A stretch of 64,000 nucleotides of DNA from Thiobacillus sp. 63-78 (GTDB lineage: Bacteria > Pseudomonadota > Gammaproteobacteria > Burkholderiales > Thiobacillaceae): assembly GCA_001899765.1 (NCBI GenBank), contig MKWM01000011.1, positions 35,422-99,421 of the forward strand. Direction: 5' to 3'. The notes under the pieces were generated by a model that did no database searches, had not been told where the DNA came from, and saw nothing but the letters and a program-made list of their open reading frames with translations. The position numbers were made by a program, and so were the translations under genes. Shown one piece after another: positions 1-10,735 of this stretch. Numbering within the stretch: the stretch's first letter is position 1; every line of letters starts with the position of its first letter.

Positions 1-26
1 CACCGTGCGTGCAACATCACGGCTGC

Positions 27-911
27 TCATTTTGCCGCGCGCAGCCTGGCTACATCCTGTGCCGTGACGGTCGGTGCGTGATTGCCCCAGTTGCTGCGTT
101 CGTGATTGATGACCGCCGCGATCTGTGCGTCGCTCAACTGGTCGGCCCACGGCGGCATCGGCGAAGCGTAGTGCACCCCGGCGATCGCCTTGCCCTGCAG
201 GCCGTTCAGCACCACCTCGATGTGCGTGGCGGGATCCGTGTCGGTGACTGCGGGATTTCCCGCCAGGGGCGGGAACACCCCGGCGAGGCCCTGGCCGTTT
301 GCCTGATGGCACGAGACGCAGTGGCTGTCATAGACCGAGGCGCCCAGTGCGGCGTCGCCGCCAGCCGCCCCGGCGGGTAGTGCCGCCGGGACTGCGTTAT
401 GGCCTGCAGTGGCCGGCAGGCCGGCGGACTGAGGCAGTTCCAGCGCGAGCGGACCGTAGGTCGGGGTGGTCGCGAAGTCGGGCGGCGGTCGCCACAGCCG
501 CACACCGTAGAACGCACCGAAGGCGACAATGGCGATGAACAGCACCCAGGCCCAGGTCGGAATGGGGGCCGGCGTTTCTGCCCGTGACGGCTCCCAGTGG
601 GTCTCGCCCGTCCCCCCGTAGGCGTTGATGAGAATGGGGATTTTACCTTCGAGCACGTCGTTGTCGCGCACGCCGTCGACGGCAATGCCGGGGCCGTTGC
701 GTACAGTGAACGGGATGGTGCGCACGCCCTTCTGGCCCGTGGAATCGTAGGCTTCCACCCGCAACCGGTGGTCTCCGTCCTCGAGCCGGGAGGTATCGAG
801 CTCGAAACGAACCGGCGGGCGATGGCTCAGCAGCGGCTCGGTTGCGTCATCCAGATAGACGAGTGTGCGGGCCTCGTGTGGAAGTGCGTTTTCCTGTTTG
901 CCTTCAACCAT
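27..911 (-). CDS. Membrane-anchored monohaem cytochrome c with Ig-like N-terminal domain (oxidase operon)
   Basis: Last gene of the terminal-oxidase operon. The product is about 294 aa. Residues ~25-75 read as an Ig-like beta-sandwich (DGDHRLRVEAYDSTGQKG, then a strand ending in TVRNGPG). One membrane helix follows at ~120-140 (WAWVLFIAIVAFGAF), and a C-terminal class I cytochrome c carries CVSCH at ~198-202. It sits where ccoP would be expected but has one haem motif, not two, and lacks the usual CcoP N-terminus. The cytochrome domain closely resembles the C-terminal domain of the neighbouring CcoO fusion. AAGGAG lies 5 nt before the ATG at 911 and only 2 nt before an ATG at 914; an in-frame GTG at 929 is less likely. 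It probably passes electrons to CcoN/CcoO at the periplasmic face. Confidence 0.8.
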   Translation of the reverse strand: MVEGKQENALPHEARTLVYLDDATEPLLSHRPPVRFELDTSRLEDGDHRLRVEAYDSTGQKGVRTIPFTVRNGPGIAVDGVRDNDVLEGKIPILINAYGGTGETHWEPSRAETPAPIPTWAWVLFIAIVAFGAFYGVRLWRPPPDFATTPTYGPLALELPQSAGLPATAGHNAVPAALPAGAAGGDAALGASVYDSHCVSCHQANGQGLAGVFPPLAGNPAVTDTDPATHIEVVLNGLQGKAIAGVHYASPMPPWADQLSDAQIAAVINHERSNWGNHAPTVTAQDVARLRAAK

Positions 912-933
912 CATGGCTCCTTGCGGCACGGCA

Positions 934-1170
934 TCAGAAGTCGTCCCGCAAAATCTGGCGTTTGATATGGTCGGGATTGCTTTCCCGCGGCCAGATCAGG
1001 AATTTGACGGTATAGACGCAGACCAGCAGAACGATGATTGCGCCCAGCGCGACCAGGACGATGTCGGCCGGGCCGTCCGGCCCCGCAGCCATGTGATGGC
1101 CCTGAATCGAGCTGGAGAAGTTGACGGCATCCTGAGCCTGCAGCTTCATCGTGGATGGCAATGCGGTCAT
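934..1170 (-). CDS. Small single-helix membrane protein of the oxidase operon
   Basis: 78 aa with one hydrophobic helix at about residues 33-58 (ADIVLVALGAIIVLLVCVYT) and a charged C-terminus ending ILRDDF. Its ATG overlaps the stop of the upstream ccoO fusion by 4 nt (ATGA), so the two are probably translationally coupled. Position and size resemble the small accessory subunits (CcoQ/CcoH class) of cbb3-type oxidases, but I see no diagnostic motif, so the role is inferred from context alone. Confidence 0.7.
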   Translation of the reverse strand: MTALPSTMKLQAQDAVNFSSSIQGHHMAAGPDGPADIVLVALGAIIVLLVCVYTVKFLIWPRESNPDHIKRQILRDDF

Positions 1171-2153
1171 TTCGCCTCTCCTTTGCGCACCGCCGCCACG
1201 TCCTTCGCCGTCACCTTGGGCGCCTGGTTGCCCCAGCTCGAACGCTCGTGATCGACGATGGCGGCAATCTGGGCATCGGTGAGCTGGTCCGCGAAGGCGG
1301 GCATGGCCGCCGGGTAAGTCATTCCTTCGATGGTTCGGCCCTGGGCGCCGTGCAATACCGTTGCAATGTGCGGCGCCGGATCGTCGGCCACGACCACGGG
1401 GTTATTCGCCAATGACGGAAAAACGCCGGCGAGACCCCGACCGTTCGCCTGATGGCACGACGCGCAGTGGTTGCTGTAGAGCGTCGCGCCCTCGGCGCCG
1501 GCCGTGGCGTTCTCCGGCGGCACGGGCGTGCCGGCCGCCGCGTTGTTCGCACCTGACGCCCGCAACGGCACCTGCTTCAGCGACAGCAGATACGCAACCA
1601 GGGCCCTTGCCTTGTCGCTGGCGACAACCGTCCCCGCTGACGGGGCGTAAGCGGGCGGCACCGGCACCACCACCGCGTCCGCAGGCGCGTTGGCGACGAC
1701 TTCGAACAGCCAGGGAAAGGCCGGCATGACCGAATCCGGGCTCACCGCGCGCGGGTTGTAGAGATGGAGGTATTGCCAGGTCTCGCTCGGCTGGCGCGTG
1801 CCGATGCTGGTGAGATCGGGGCCGGTGCGCTCGCTGCCGAGAACGGCGGGGGCGTAGGGTTGCCAGATATCCAGCGGTTTCAGATGGGCATAATCGCCGG
1901 GCGCCGAGGGGCGCCCCCAGACCGCGTCCATCTTCAGTGGCCGGACCTGCTGCGTATGGCAGGCGATGCAGCCCTCGGCAATGTATACCTGGAGCCCGCG
2001 CCGCTCGACCGGGGTCATGGGCGCGCTGCCCGGCAGCGCGCGGGTATGATCCTGGACCCAGATTGCCGGCCCGATCGCGGCAATCCAGGAGAGTGCGATG
2101 TAACCGAAGAAGATGACGGAGAAAAGCAGCCAGTGGTTTTTGTGGAAGCTCAT
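1167..2153 (-). CDS. ccoO: cbb3-type oxidase subunit II (CcoO) fused to a second cytochrome c domain
   Basis: 328 aa. The N-terminus has one membrane anchor (residues ~8-30, LLFSVIFFGYIALSWIAAIG). The CcoO-type haem motif follows, CIACH at 62-66 within GLQVYIAEGCIACHTQQVRP. After an Ala/Pro-rich linker (~195-222), a second class I cytochrome c domain carries CASCH at 230-234. Ordinary CcoO has a single haem and ends near residue 200-240, so the C-terminal domain is an added module. The ATG at 2153 overlaps the ccoN stop by 4 nt. The reading frame stays open well upstream, but that part is only the out-of-frame shadow of ccoN. The protein likely transfers electrons from periplasmic donors to CcoN. 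Confidence 0.88.
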   Translation of the reverse strand: MSFHKNHWLLFSVIFFGYIALSWIAAIGPAIWVQDHTRALPGSAPMTPVERRGLQVYIAEGCIACHTQQVRPLKMDAVWGRPSAPGDYAHLKPLDIWQPYAPAVLGSERTGPDLTSIGTRQPSETWQYLHLYNPRAVSPDSVMPAFPWLFEVVANAPADAVVVPVPPAYAPSAGTVVASDKARALVAYLLSLKQVPLRASGANNAAAGTPVPPENATAGAEGATLYSNHCASCHQANGRGLAGVFPSLANNPVVVADDPAPHIATVLHGAQGRTIEGMTYPAAMPAFADQLTDAQIAAIVDHERSSWGNQAPKVTAKDVAAVRKGEAK

Positions 2154-3592
2154 GCCAGCGCCCCCATTTGCGCCACGGGCATCGTCCGTTCGAGGCGAAG
2201 CGGGCGCATCCGCCAGAGGTTGTAGGCAAAAATCAGATGCGACAGGAACATCATCGCCCCGCCCACCGCGCGCCATAGCCAGAATGGCGCCATCAGGCGC
2301 ACCGACTCGATGAACGGCGCATTGAGGATCCAGCTCACCCCCTGCAGGGTGCCGCCCACCATCAGCGCGAAGGTGTAGATGAAATAGCCCAGCAGGGCGA
2401 ACCAGAAATGCACCCCTGCCAGCAGATGCGAGGGTTCGCGCCCGGTCATCCGTGGCAGCAGGCCGTAGATGCCGCCCCAGATCAGAAACACCACGAAGCC
2501 GTACATGGTCAGGTGCGAGTGCGCGACGGTGTAGTTGGTGAAATGCCAGACCAGGTTCAGCGAGCGCAGGGCTTCCAGCGTCCCCTGCGCCGACCACAGG
2601 AAGTAGCCGATGACCCCGGCCAGGATGAACGGCAGGCTGTAGCTGCGTGCAATGGTGCGACCGCTGCCTTTCATGGTCAGCAGGAAATTGCCGGTGCCGG
2701 CGGCCAGCGTCACGATCATGCCGACGCTGAAGATGATGGCCACGGTCTGCAGCCACCACGGCGTGGGCGCGAAGACGAAGTGGTGTCCCCCGATCATGGT
2801 GTAGAACACCATCTGGGTCCAGAACGCCAGGACCCCGAGCGAGTACGAATAAATCGGCTTGTTCAGCAGCTTGGGCAGGAAATAGTAGGTCAGCCCCAGC
2901 ACGATCGGCGTAAACCACATGCCGACGGCATTGTGCATGTAGTAGCCCTGGATGACGGTTTCGCTGATGCCGTTCTGCTGATAGAACGGCAGGTAGGCGA
3001 TCGTCACCAGCACGCTGGTCCACAGAAAACCGCCCATGATGTACCAGTTGGAAATATAGATTTCCTCCACGCCGCGATCGGCGATGGTTCGAATCAGGTT
3101 GTACGCGGTCAGCACGACGCCGCTGGCAAAGATCGCCATCACCGGCCAGATGTATTCGCGATACTCCTGACCACCGTTATTGATACCGCCCATGAGGCAG
3201 AGTCCGCCGATGACGACTGCGAGATTGATCAGGGCCAGGCTGATCCAGGCCAGTGGAAAGCTGTAGAGCCGTCGTTGACTGGTCTTCGGCACCACGTAGA
3301 GCACCAGCGCGATCATCGCCAGCGATGTCCAGCCCCAGAAGACGGTATTGGTGTGGACCGGCCGCAACCGCCCGAACGACAGCCAGGGCACATGGTCCAC
3401 GTCCGGTGCCGTGAACTTGATGCTCAGATAGACACCGATCAAGGTCCCCACGATCAGCCATGACGTCGCGCACGCCAGGTACACGAAGATGAGCCGCGTC
3501 CAGGCGGTGTCGCGTTCGCCCACCGACTCCACGCGCGCCTTGCCGACGACGAGTGGTCGATCGGCAGACAATATCGGAGACGGTTCAGCCAT
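2150..3592 (-). CDS. ccoN: cbb3-type cytochrome c oxidase catalytic subunit I
   Basis: 480 aa polytopic haem-copper oxidase subunit that reduces O2 to water. About twelve membrane helices are visible. Conserved pieces include RPVHTNTVFWGW (low-spin haem region), MHNAVGMWFTPIVLGLTYYF, YTMIGGHHFVFAP (Cu-B histidine pair) and VAHSHLTMYGFVVFLIWGG. The frame continues upstream to 3814, but the extra N-terminus (PFVLSLSKD...) is translated from a repeat element and is not protein. The ATG at 3592 (MAEPSPIL) has GGGGA about 8 nt upstream and gives the usual CcoN length. It is the first gene of the operon. No ccoP or ccoGHIS genes lie in the window. Confidence 0.93.
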   Translation of the reverse strand: MAEPSPILSADRPLVVGKARVESVGERDTAWTRLIFVYLACATSWLIVGTLIGVYLSIKFTAPDVDHVPWLSFGRLRPVHTNTVFWGWTSLAMIALVLYVVPKTSQRRLYSFPLAWISLALINLAVVIGGLCLMGGINNGGQEYREYIWPVMAIFASGVVLTAYNLIRTIADRGVEEIYISNWYIMGGFLWTSVLVTIAYLPFYQQNGISETVIQGYYMHNAVGMWFTPIVLGLTYYFLPKLLNKPIYSYSLGVLAFWTQMVFYTMIGGHHFVFAPTPWWLQTVAIIFSVGMIVTLAAGTGNFLLTMKGSGRTIARSYSLPFILAGVIGYFLWSAQGTLEALRSLNLVWHFTNYTVAHSHLTMYGFVVFLIWGGIYGLLPRMTGREPSHLLAGVHFWFALLGYFIYTFALMVGGTLQGVSWILNAPFIESVRLMAPFWLWRAVGGAMMFLSHLIFAYNLWRMRPLRLERTMPVAQMGALA

Positions 3593-4017
3593 GATCTGTT
3601 CCCCATGTTCATGCCCGGGCGCGCATGCGAAAGGTCTGTTTCCGGAATGACGCCACATGAAACGGCGGTTTTCCCCGCCACGCCATTCCGGAAGCAGGGC
3701 GCTATCCGTTGCACACAACCCGTGCCCGCGCGATCCCGTTCTGATTGATCGCCAGGCCGTGTGCCTTAAGGAGGCCCTGAACAAGTCCTTCGACAAGCTC
3801 AGGACGAACGGCAAGTTGTTGATTCCGTTCGTGGTGAGCTTGTCGAACCATGAACGGGATCAACTTGTTCAAGACCTCCTTAATCAGTCAAGGTATAAAC
3901 GCCTCCGTTTTCAACCATTCCCGGGGCAGGGGATTTTTCCCGTCCCCATGCAGGGACCGGTCCTGGGAAACACGATGAGCGGTACGTGGTACAGGCCGCG
4001 GCCGTTGCGGGCCGTGC
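3593..4017. other. Intergenic region upstream of ccoN, 425 bp
   Basis: This stretch separates ccoN from the convergent-side end of bcp. It contains the dispersed inverted-repeat element at 3766-3883. The remaining ~170 bp next to ccoN must hold the oxidase promoter. I looked for an FNR/Anr box (TTGAT-N4-ATCAA) and found none. Open frames crossing the region translate the repeat and are not genes. Confidence 0.6.
3766..3883. repeat. Dispersed inverted-repeat (REP/MITE-like) element of the 'TTCGACAAGCTCAG' type
   Basis: A 118-bp element with nested inverted arms. Outer arms 3766-3786 and 3863-3883 match at 19 of 21 positions. Inner arms 3789-3811 and 3825-3847 match at 21 of 23, differing only at a central GG/CC pair. 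When translated it gives PFVLSLSKD on the minus strand and PFVVSLSNHE on the plus strand, peptides that recur as spurious ORFs in many proteobacterial genomes because of this repeat family (recalled knowledge). The repeat type is firm. Its mobility and function are unknown. Confidence 0.85.
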
Positions 4018-4473
4018 TCAGAGCGTTTGCACGAATTTCAGCACCTCCGCCGCGTGCCCCGGTGCCCTCAAGCCGCGCCAGCTCTTCACCAGCCTGCCGT
4101 TCACATCGAATACGAAGGTGCTGCGCTCGATGCCGCGGACCTGCTTGCCGTACAGGGTCTTCAGCTTCATCACGCCGAACTGTTCGCAGACGATTTCATC
4201 CTTGTCGGACAGCAATTCGAACGGGAAGTTGAATTTGGCCTTGAAGCCTTCGTGGGATTTCAGGCTGTCGCGCGAGATGCCGACGACGATCGTGTTGGCT
4301 TGGGCGAAATCGGGATCGAGATCGCGGAATTCCTGGCCTTCGAGGGTGCAGCCCGGGGTATTGTCCTTGGGGTAGAAGAAGACGACGACGTTCCTGCCGC
4401 GATGGTCGGACAGCTTGAACGGGACGTTGGCGGTGGACGGCAGTTCGAAATCAGTGATGGCAGGTTCGTTCAT
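4018..4473 (-). CDS. bcp: Thioredoxin-dependent peroxiredoxin, Bcp/PrxQ family
   Basis: 151 aa cytoplasmic peroxidase that reduces H2O2 and organic hydroperoxides. The peroxidatic cysteine is C42 in FYPKDNTPGCTLEG. In E. coli Bcp a resolving cysteine lies five residues later; here that position is Gln (GCTLEGQEF). Another cysteine, C96 in VCEQFGV, is conserved in the family. The ATG at 4473 (MNEPAITDF) has GTGAG about 8 nt upstream; an in-frame GTG at 4485 is a weaker alternative. It lies downstream of smr and trxB on the same strand, and thioredoxin reductase would regenerate its reductant. Confidence 0.92.
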   Translation of the reverse strand: MNEPAITDFELPSTANVPFKLSDHRGRNVVVFFYPKDNTPGCTLEGQEFRDLDPDFAQANTIVVGISRDSLKSHEGFKAKFNFPFELLSDKDEIVCEQFGVMKLKTLYGKQVRGIERSTFVFDVNGRLVKSWRGLRAPGHAAEVLKFVQTL

Positions 4474-4491
4474 GATGGGTCTCACTTTCTT

Positions 4492-5154
4492 CTAACGCGA
4501 TGAGGATTTGAGGAGCACGATGACGGCCCCGGCGCCGCCGTCGACCGTGCGGGCCTGGCAGAAGGCGAGCACATCCTCACGCTGGATCAGCCAGTGCCGC
4601 ACCTTGTTTTTCAACACGGGCAGGCGATTCTTCGAGCCGTGGCCCTTGCCGTGGATGATGCGCACGCAGCGCCGCTCTTCGAGCATGCAGCGGTTGAGGA
4701 AGGCAGCGAGCGCGACGCGGGCTTCGTCGCCGGTGTGGCCGTGCAGGTCGAGTTCGCCTTGGATGACCCAGCCGCCGCGTCGCAGTTTGCGCAGGGCGGC
4801 GGTAGGCACGCCGGGACGTGAATACACCAGTTCCTCGCCGGTCGCGACCGCGGCGTCCTGGTCCCAGGGATCGGACAGCGCATCGATCAGCACCTGGCGT
4901 TCGTCGGCCTGCCGCTGGCGGGCAATCGGCTGGGGGCGTGGACGCGCGATGTCGGCGCGACCGGACGGCGCTAGCGGAACGGTACCGGCGACGGCACGGC
5001 GGAACAACACGGCGCCGTCCGGCTGGGGTTTCGGTTTATGCGGGGCCTGATGAAGCGTGCCGGGCGAAACGGCCTGTTCGCGCAGCATGCGGCGCACACG
5101 CAGCAGCGCCTCGAACGAGACGGGCGCGAGCGTACTGCCGCGGCTGCGCTTCAT
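4492..5154 (-). CDS. Smr-domain protein
   Basis: 220 aa. The N-terminal half is basic and low in recognisable motifs. The C-terminal Smr domain (about 130-215) has the LDLHGHT motif and IIHGKGHGSKN, followed by the long helix typical of the family. Smr domains bind nucleic acid and many act as endonucleases; stand-alone bacterial copies are linked to ribosome rescue and RNA cleavage, but the substrate here is unknown. The ATG at 5154 lies 14 nt after the trxB stop, so it is probably cotranscribed with trxB. Confidence 0.85.
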   Translation of the reverse strand: MKRSRGSTLAPVSFEALLRVRRMLREQAVSPGTLHQAPHKPKPQPDGAVLFRRAVAGTVPLAPSGRADIARPRPQPIARQRQADERQVLIDALSDPWDQDAAVATGEELVYSRPGVPTAALRKLRRGGWVIQGELDLHGHTGDEARVALAAFLNRCMLEERRCVRIIHGKGHGSKNRLPVLKNKVRHWLIQREDVLAFCQARTVDGGAGAVIVLLKSSSR

Positions 5155-5168
5155 GGCACATGGCTCCG

Positions 5169-6152
<984 letters not shown>

Positions 6153-6154
6153 CT

Positions 6155-6160
6155 ATTCTA
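6155..6160 (-). promoter_or_regulatory. Candidate -10 box of trxB
   Basis: Reads TAGAAT on the minus strand, about 30 bp before the trxB ATG. The expected -35 region (about 6178-6183) is poor. It is supported only by position in the 108-bp divergent gap between trxB and ftsK. Confidence 0.35.
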
Positions 6161-6199
6161 ACCAATCCTGGCGGCGACATTTCCATACGGCCAGCCCGG

Positions 6200-6205
6200 T
6201 ATAAT
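6200..6205 (+). promoter_or_regulatory. Candidate -10 box of ftsK
   Basis: Perfect TATAAT 29 bp before the ftsK ATG. The sequence 17 bp upstream is a weak -35 match, so I rely on the -10 and on its place in the divergent trxB/ftsK gap. Confidence 0.4.
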
Positions 6206-6233
6206 CAGGTCCACTTTTGGTCCCCAAGTTCCC

Positions 6234-8506
<2,273 letters not shown>

Positions 8507-8510
<4 letters not shown>

Positions 8511-9208
8511 GTTTCTACGCGCTGATTCCCGCCGCCGGCTCGGGTTCACGCATGGGCGGGGTCATCGAAAAGCAGTATTTGCCGCTCAACTCGGTTCCCA
8601 TGATCGCGCACGCGATCCGCGTGCTGGCGCGTGAGCCGCGTCTTTCGAAAATTTTTGTGGTGCTCGCGCCGGCCGACCAACGCTGGGGCACCTACGCGTG
8701 GCAGGACTGGGAAGCGCGCATCGACGTGCTGCGCTGCGGCGGCACGACCCGTGCCGAAACGGTACTGAACGGCCTCGACGCGCTTTCCGCAATCTGCGAT
8801 GCCGACGACTGGGTGCTGGTGCACGACGCCGCCCGTCCTTGTCTGCCGGACGACATGCTGGCCAAGCTGCTGGATGAGGTAGCGGATGACCCGGTGGGCG
8901 GTCTGCTCGCCGTGCCGGTGGCCGATACCTTGAAGCGCGCCGCTGCCGAGCCGGCTTCCGGCACGCGGGCCGAGGCCACGGTGCCGCGCGCCGGTCTGTG
9001 GCAGGCGCAGACGCCGCAGATGTTCCGCCACGGCATGCTGCTCCAGGCGCTGCGCGCGGCCGGCAGCGACATGACCGACGAGGCTTCGGCGATTGAAAAA
9101 ATGGGCCTGCAGCCGCGGCTGGTCGAGTCCGACAGCCGCAACCTCAAGGTTACGTATCCGCAGGACCTGGAACTGGCGGGTCTGATTCTGGGGACGCTGC
9201 ATGGGTGA
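8507..9208 (+). CDS. ispD: 2-C-methyl-D-erythritol 4-phosphate cytidylyltransferase
   Basis: 233 aa. Transfers CMP to MEP in the non-mevalonate isoprenoid pathway. The nucleotide-binding [10 protein letters not shown] lies at the N-terminus with KQYL just after. [12 protein letters not shown] and [12 protein letters not shown] are typical of the family. It overlaps ftsK by 4 nt and ispF by 8 nt, so translation is probably coupled. The size is normal. Confidence 0.96.
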
Positions 9209-9683
9209 CATCCGCATTGGCCACGGCTTCGATGTGCATGCGCTGGTCGAAGGCCGCAAGTGCATCATCGGCGGCGTCGATATTCCCCACGATCGGGGCT
9301 TGGCCGGCCATTCCGACGCCGACGTGCTGCTGCACGCGATCAGCGACGCGCTGCTTGGGGCGGCCGGGCTGGGCGACATCGGCCGCCACTTTCCGGATAG
9401 CGACGCCGCGTTTGCCGGCATCGACAGCCGCATCCTGCTGCGCCGCGTCGCCGGACAATTGCGCGAGCGCGGCTGGCGCGTCGGCAACGTCGACGCCACG
9501 ATCATCGCCCAGGCGCCGAAAATGGCGCCGCACATCGCACGCATGACCGCGCACCTCGCCGACGACCTCGGCATCGCCATCGACCGTGTCAACGTCAAGG
9601 CCACCACCACCGAAAAACTCGGCTTCACCGGGCGCGGCGAAGGCATCGCTGCGGAAGCGGTGTGCCTGATCGCGCGTGACTGA
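9201..9683 (+). CDS. ispF: 2-C-methyl-D-erythritol 2,4-cyclodiphosphate synthase
   Basis: 160 aa, the usual length. Forms MEcPP from CDP-ME2P in the isoprenoid pathway. The metal-binding residues appear in IGHGFDVH near the N-terminus and [20 protein letters not shown]. The substrate loop [13 protein letters not shown] is intact. The start overlaps ispD by 8 nt, and the 3' end overlaps thpR by 8 nt. ispD and ispF act two steps apart in the pathway; the intermediate kinase ispE is not in the window. Confidence 0.97.
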   Translation: MGDIRIGHGFDVHALVEGRKCIIGGVDIPHDRGLAGHSDADVLLHAISDALLGAAGLGDIGRHFPDSDAAFAGIDSRILLRRVAGQLRERGWRVGNVDATIIAQAPKMAPHIARMTAHLADDLGIAIDRVNVKATTTEKLGFTGRGEGIAAEAVCLIARD

Positions 9684-10230
9684 GCCGGGCAAGTCAGAAC
9701 CGGACACGCTGCGGCTGTTCTTCGCGCTGTGGCCCGACGACGCCACCCGTGCCGCACTCAACCGCACCGGCAAATGGCTGCACCAGCACTGGGGCGGCCG
9801 GCGCATGCGCGCCGATACGCTGCATATCACGCTCGCCTTTCTCGGCAGCACGCCAGCCGATCAACGCGACGCCGTCCTTGCCTGCGCCGATGCCGTGCAG
9901 ACCGAATCCTACGAGCTGCTGCTCGACCAGGCCGGCTACTGGCGCCACAACCGCATCGGCTGGCTGGGCATGAGCGAAACACCGCCTCGGCATGTCGAAC
10001 TGGTCGAGGCGTTGAACGTGCAATTGCGCGCGGCGGGCCTCCCCGTCGACGACCGTCCGCACGTGCCGCATGTCACGCTGCTGCGCAACACGGCAGGCGG
10101 TGAAATCCCTGCATGCGAGCCAGTACGCTGGCCGGTGAGCGAATTCGTGCTGGTCAAGTCTGTTACCGAACCGGAAGGCGCGCATTACGAAGTGATCCGG
10201 CGCTGGCCGCTCAACATGGAACGCTTTTAA
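9676..10230 (+). CDS. thpR: RNA 2',3'-cyclic phosphodiesterase (2H superfamily)
   Basis: 184 aa member of the LigT/ThpR 2H phosphoesterases, which open 2',3'-cyclic phosphates on RNA. Both HxT motifs are present: HITLAFLGS (about 56-64) and HVTLLRN (about 133-139). [11 protein letters not shown] near the start is typical. The start ATG lies inside the last codons of ispF (8 nt overlap). The cellular role is uncertain in most bacteria. Confidence 0.9.
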   Translation: MTEPGKSEPDTLRLFFALWPDDATRAALNRTGKWLHQHWGGRRMRADTLHITLAFLGSTPADQRDAVLACADAVQTESYELLLDQAGYWRHNRIGWLGMSETPPRHVELVEALNVQLRAAGLPVDDRPHVPHVTLLRNTAGGEIPACEPVRWPVSEFVLVKSVTEPEGAHYEVIRRWPLNMERF

Positions 10231-10352
10231 CTGCGCCGTGGTGAAATACGAAGCCTACGCCGGGCTCATGATGCATTGAACCATTGCAGTCACTGACAGC
10301 GCGGATGTCGTGCTGGCCCGCTTCCGCTGGGTCATTACAGTCAGACCAATGC

Positions 10353-10697
10353 TCAGGGACGGCATTTGTAGATGGCGAAGGTGCGTTTGCCGATCTCGGG
10401 TCTGTCGCCTGGTACGACGGTGTCGCCGCCCTGGCTCACGGCTTCGTTTCGCGCCAGTTGCAGCAGGTTGGCGTCGACATTGTCGATGCCCCGGCTGATG
10501 AATCCGACTTCAGCCAGGACGCTGACCGTGGTTTTTCCAATGGCTTTACACTGGCTCACCTGATCGGGTTGGGCCACGGCAACCTGCTCGGACCCCTGGC
10601 GGGCTTCGATCAGGCTGCTGGCGCAGCCGCCCAGTGCCAAAGACATCAGGATGGGGGCGACCATCCTTGCCTGAGTGATTTTCTGGAACGTATTCAT
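10353..10697 (-). CDS. DUF4156 family lipoprotein
   Basis: 114 aa from the ATG at 10697 (MNTFQKITQARMVAP). A signal sequence ends in the lipobox LALGGC, so it is an exported lipoprotein. The mature part contains a cysteine (SQCKAIG), VSVLAEVGFISRG, NLLQLARNEAVSQGGDTVV and a last Cys (IYKCRP), which matches DUF4156. The function of the family is unknown. The frame is open to 10757, but that start would run into the upstream nucleotidyltransferase gene and spoil the signal peptide. Confidence 0.82.
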   Translation of the reverse strand: MNTFQKITQARMVAPILMSLALGGCASSLIEARQGSEQVAVAQPDQVSQCKAIGKTTVSVLAEVGFISRGIDNVDANLLQLARNEAVSQGGDTVVPGDRPEIGKRTFAIYKCRP

Positions 10698-10735
10698 TTC
10701 AGTCAGGAACTCCGTCGTTATCCATGCGATCCCAG

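Noticed and set aside
3593..4017. FNR/Anr box upstream of ccoN
   Set aside because: No TTGAT-N4-ATCAA-like site found. The TTGAT and ATCAA pieces present belong to the inverted-repeat element.
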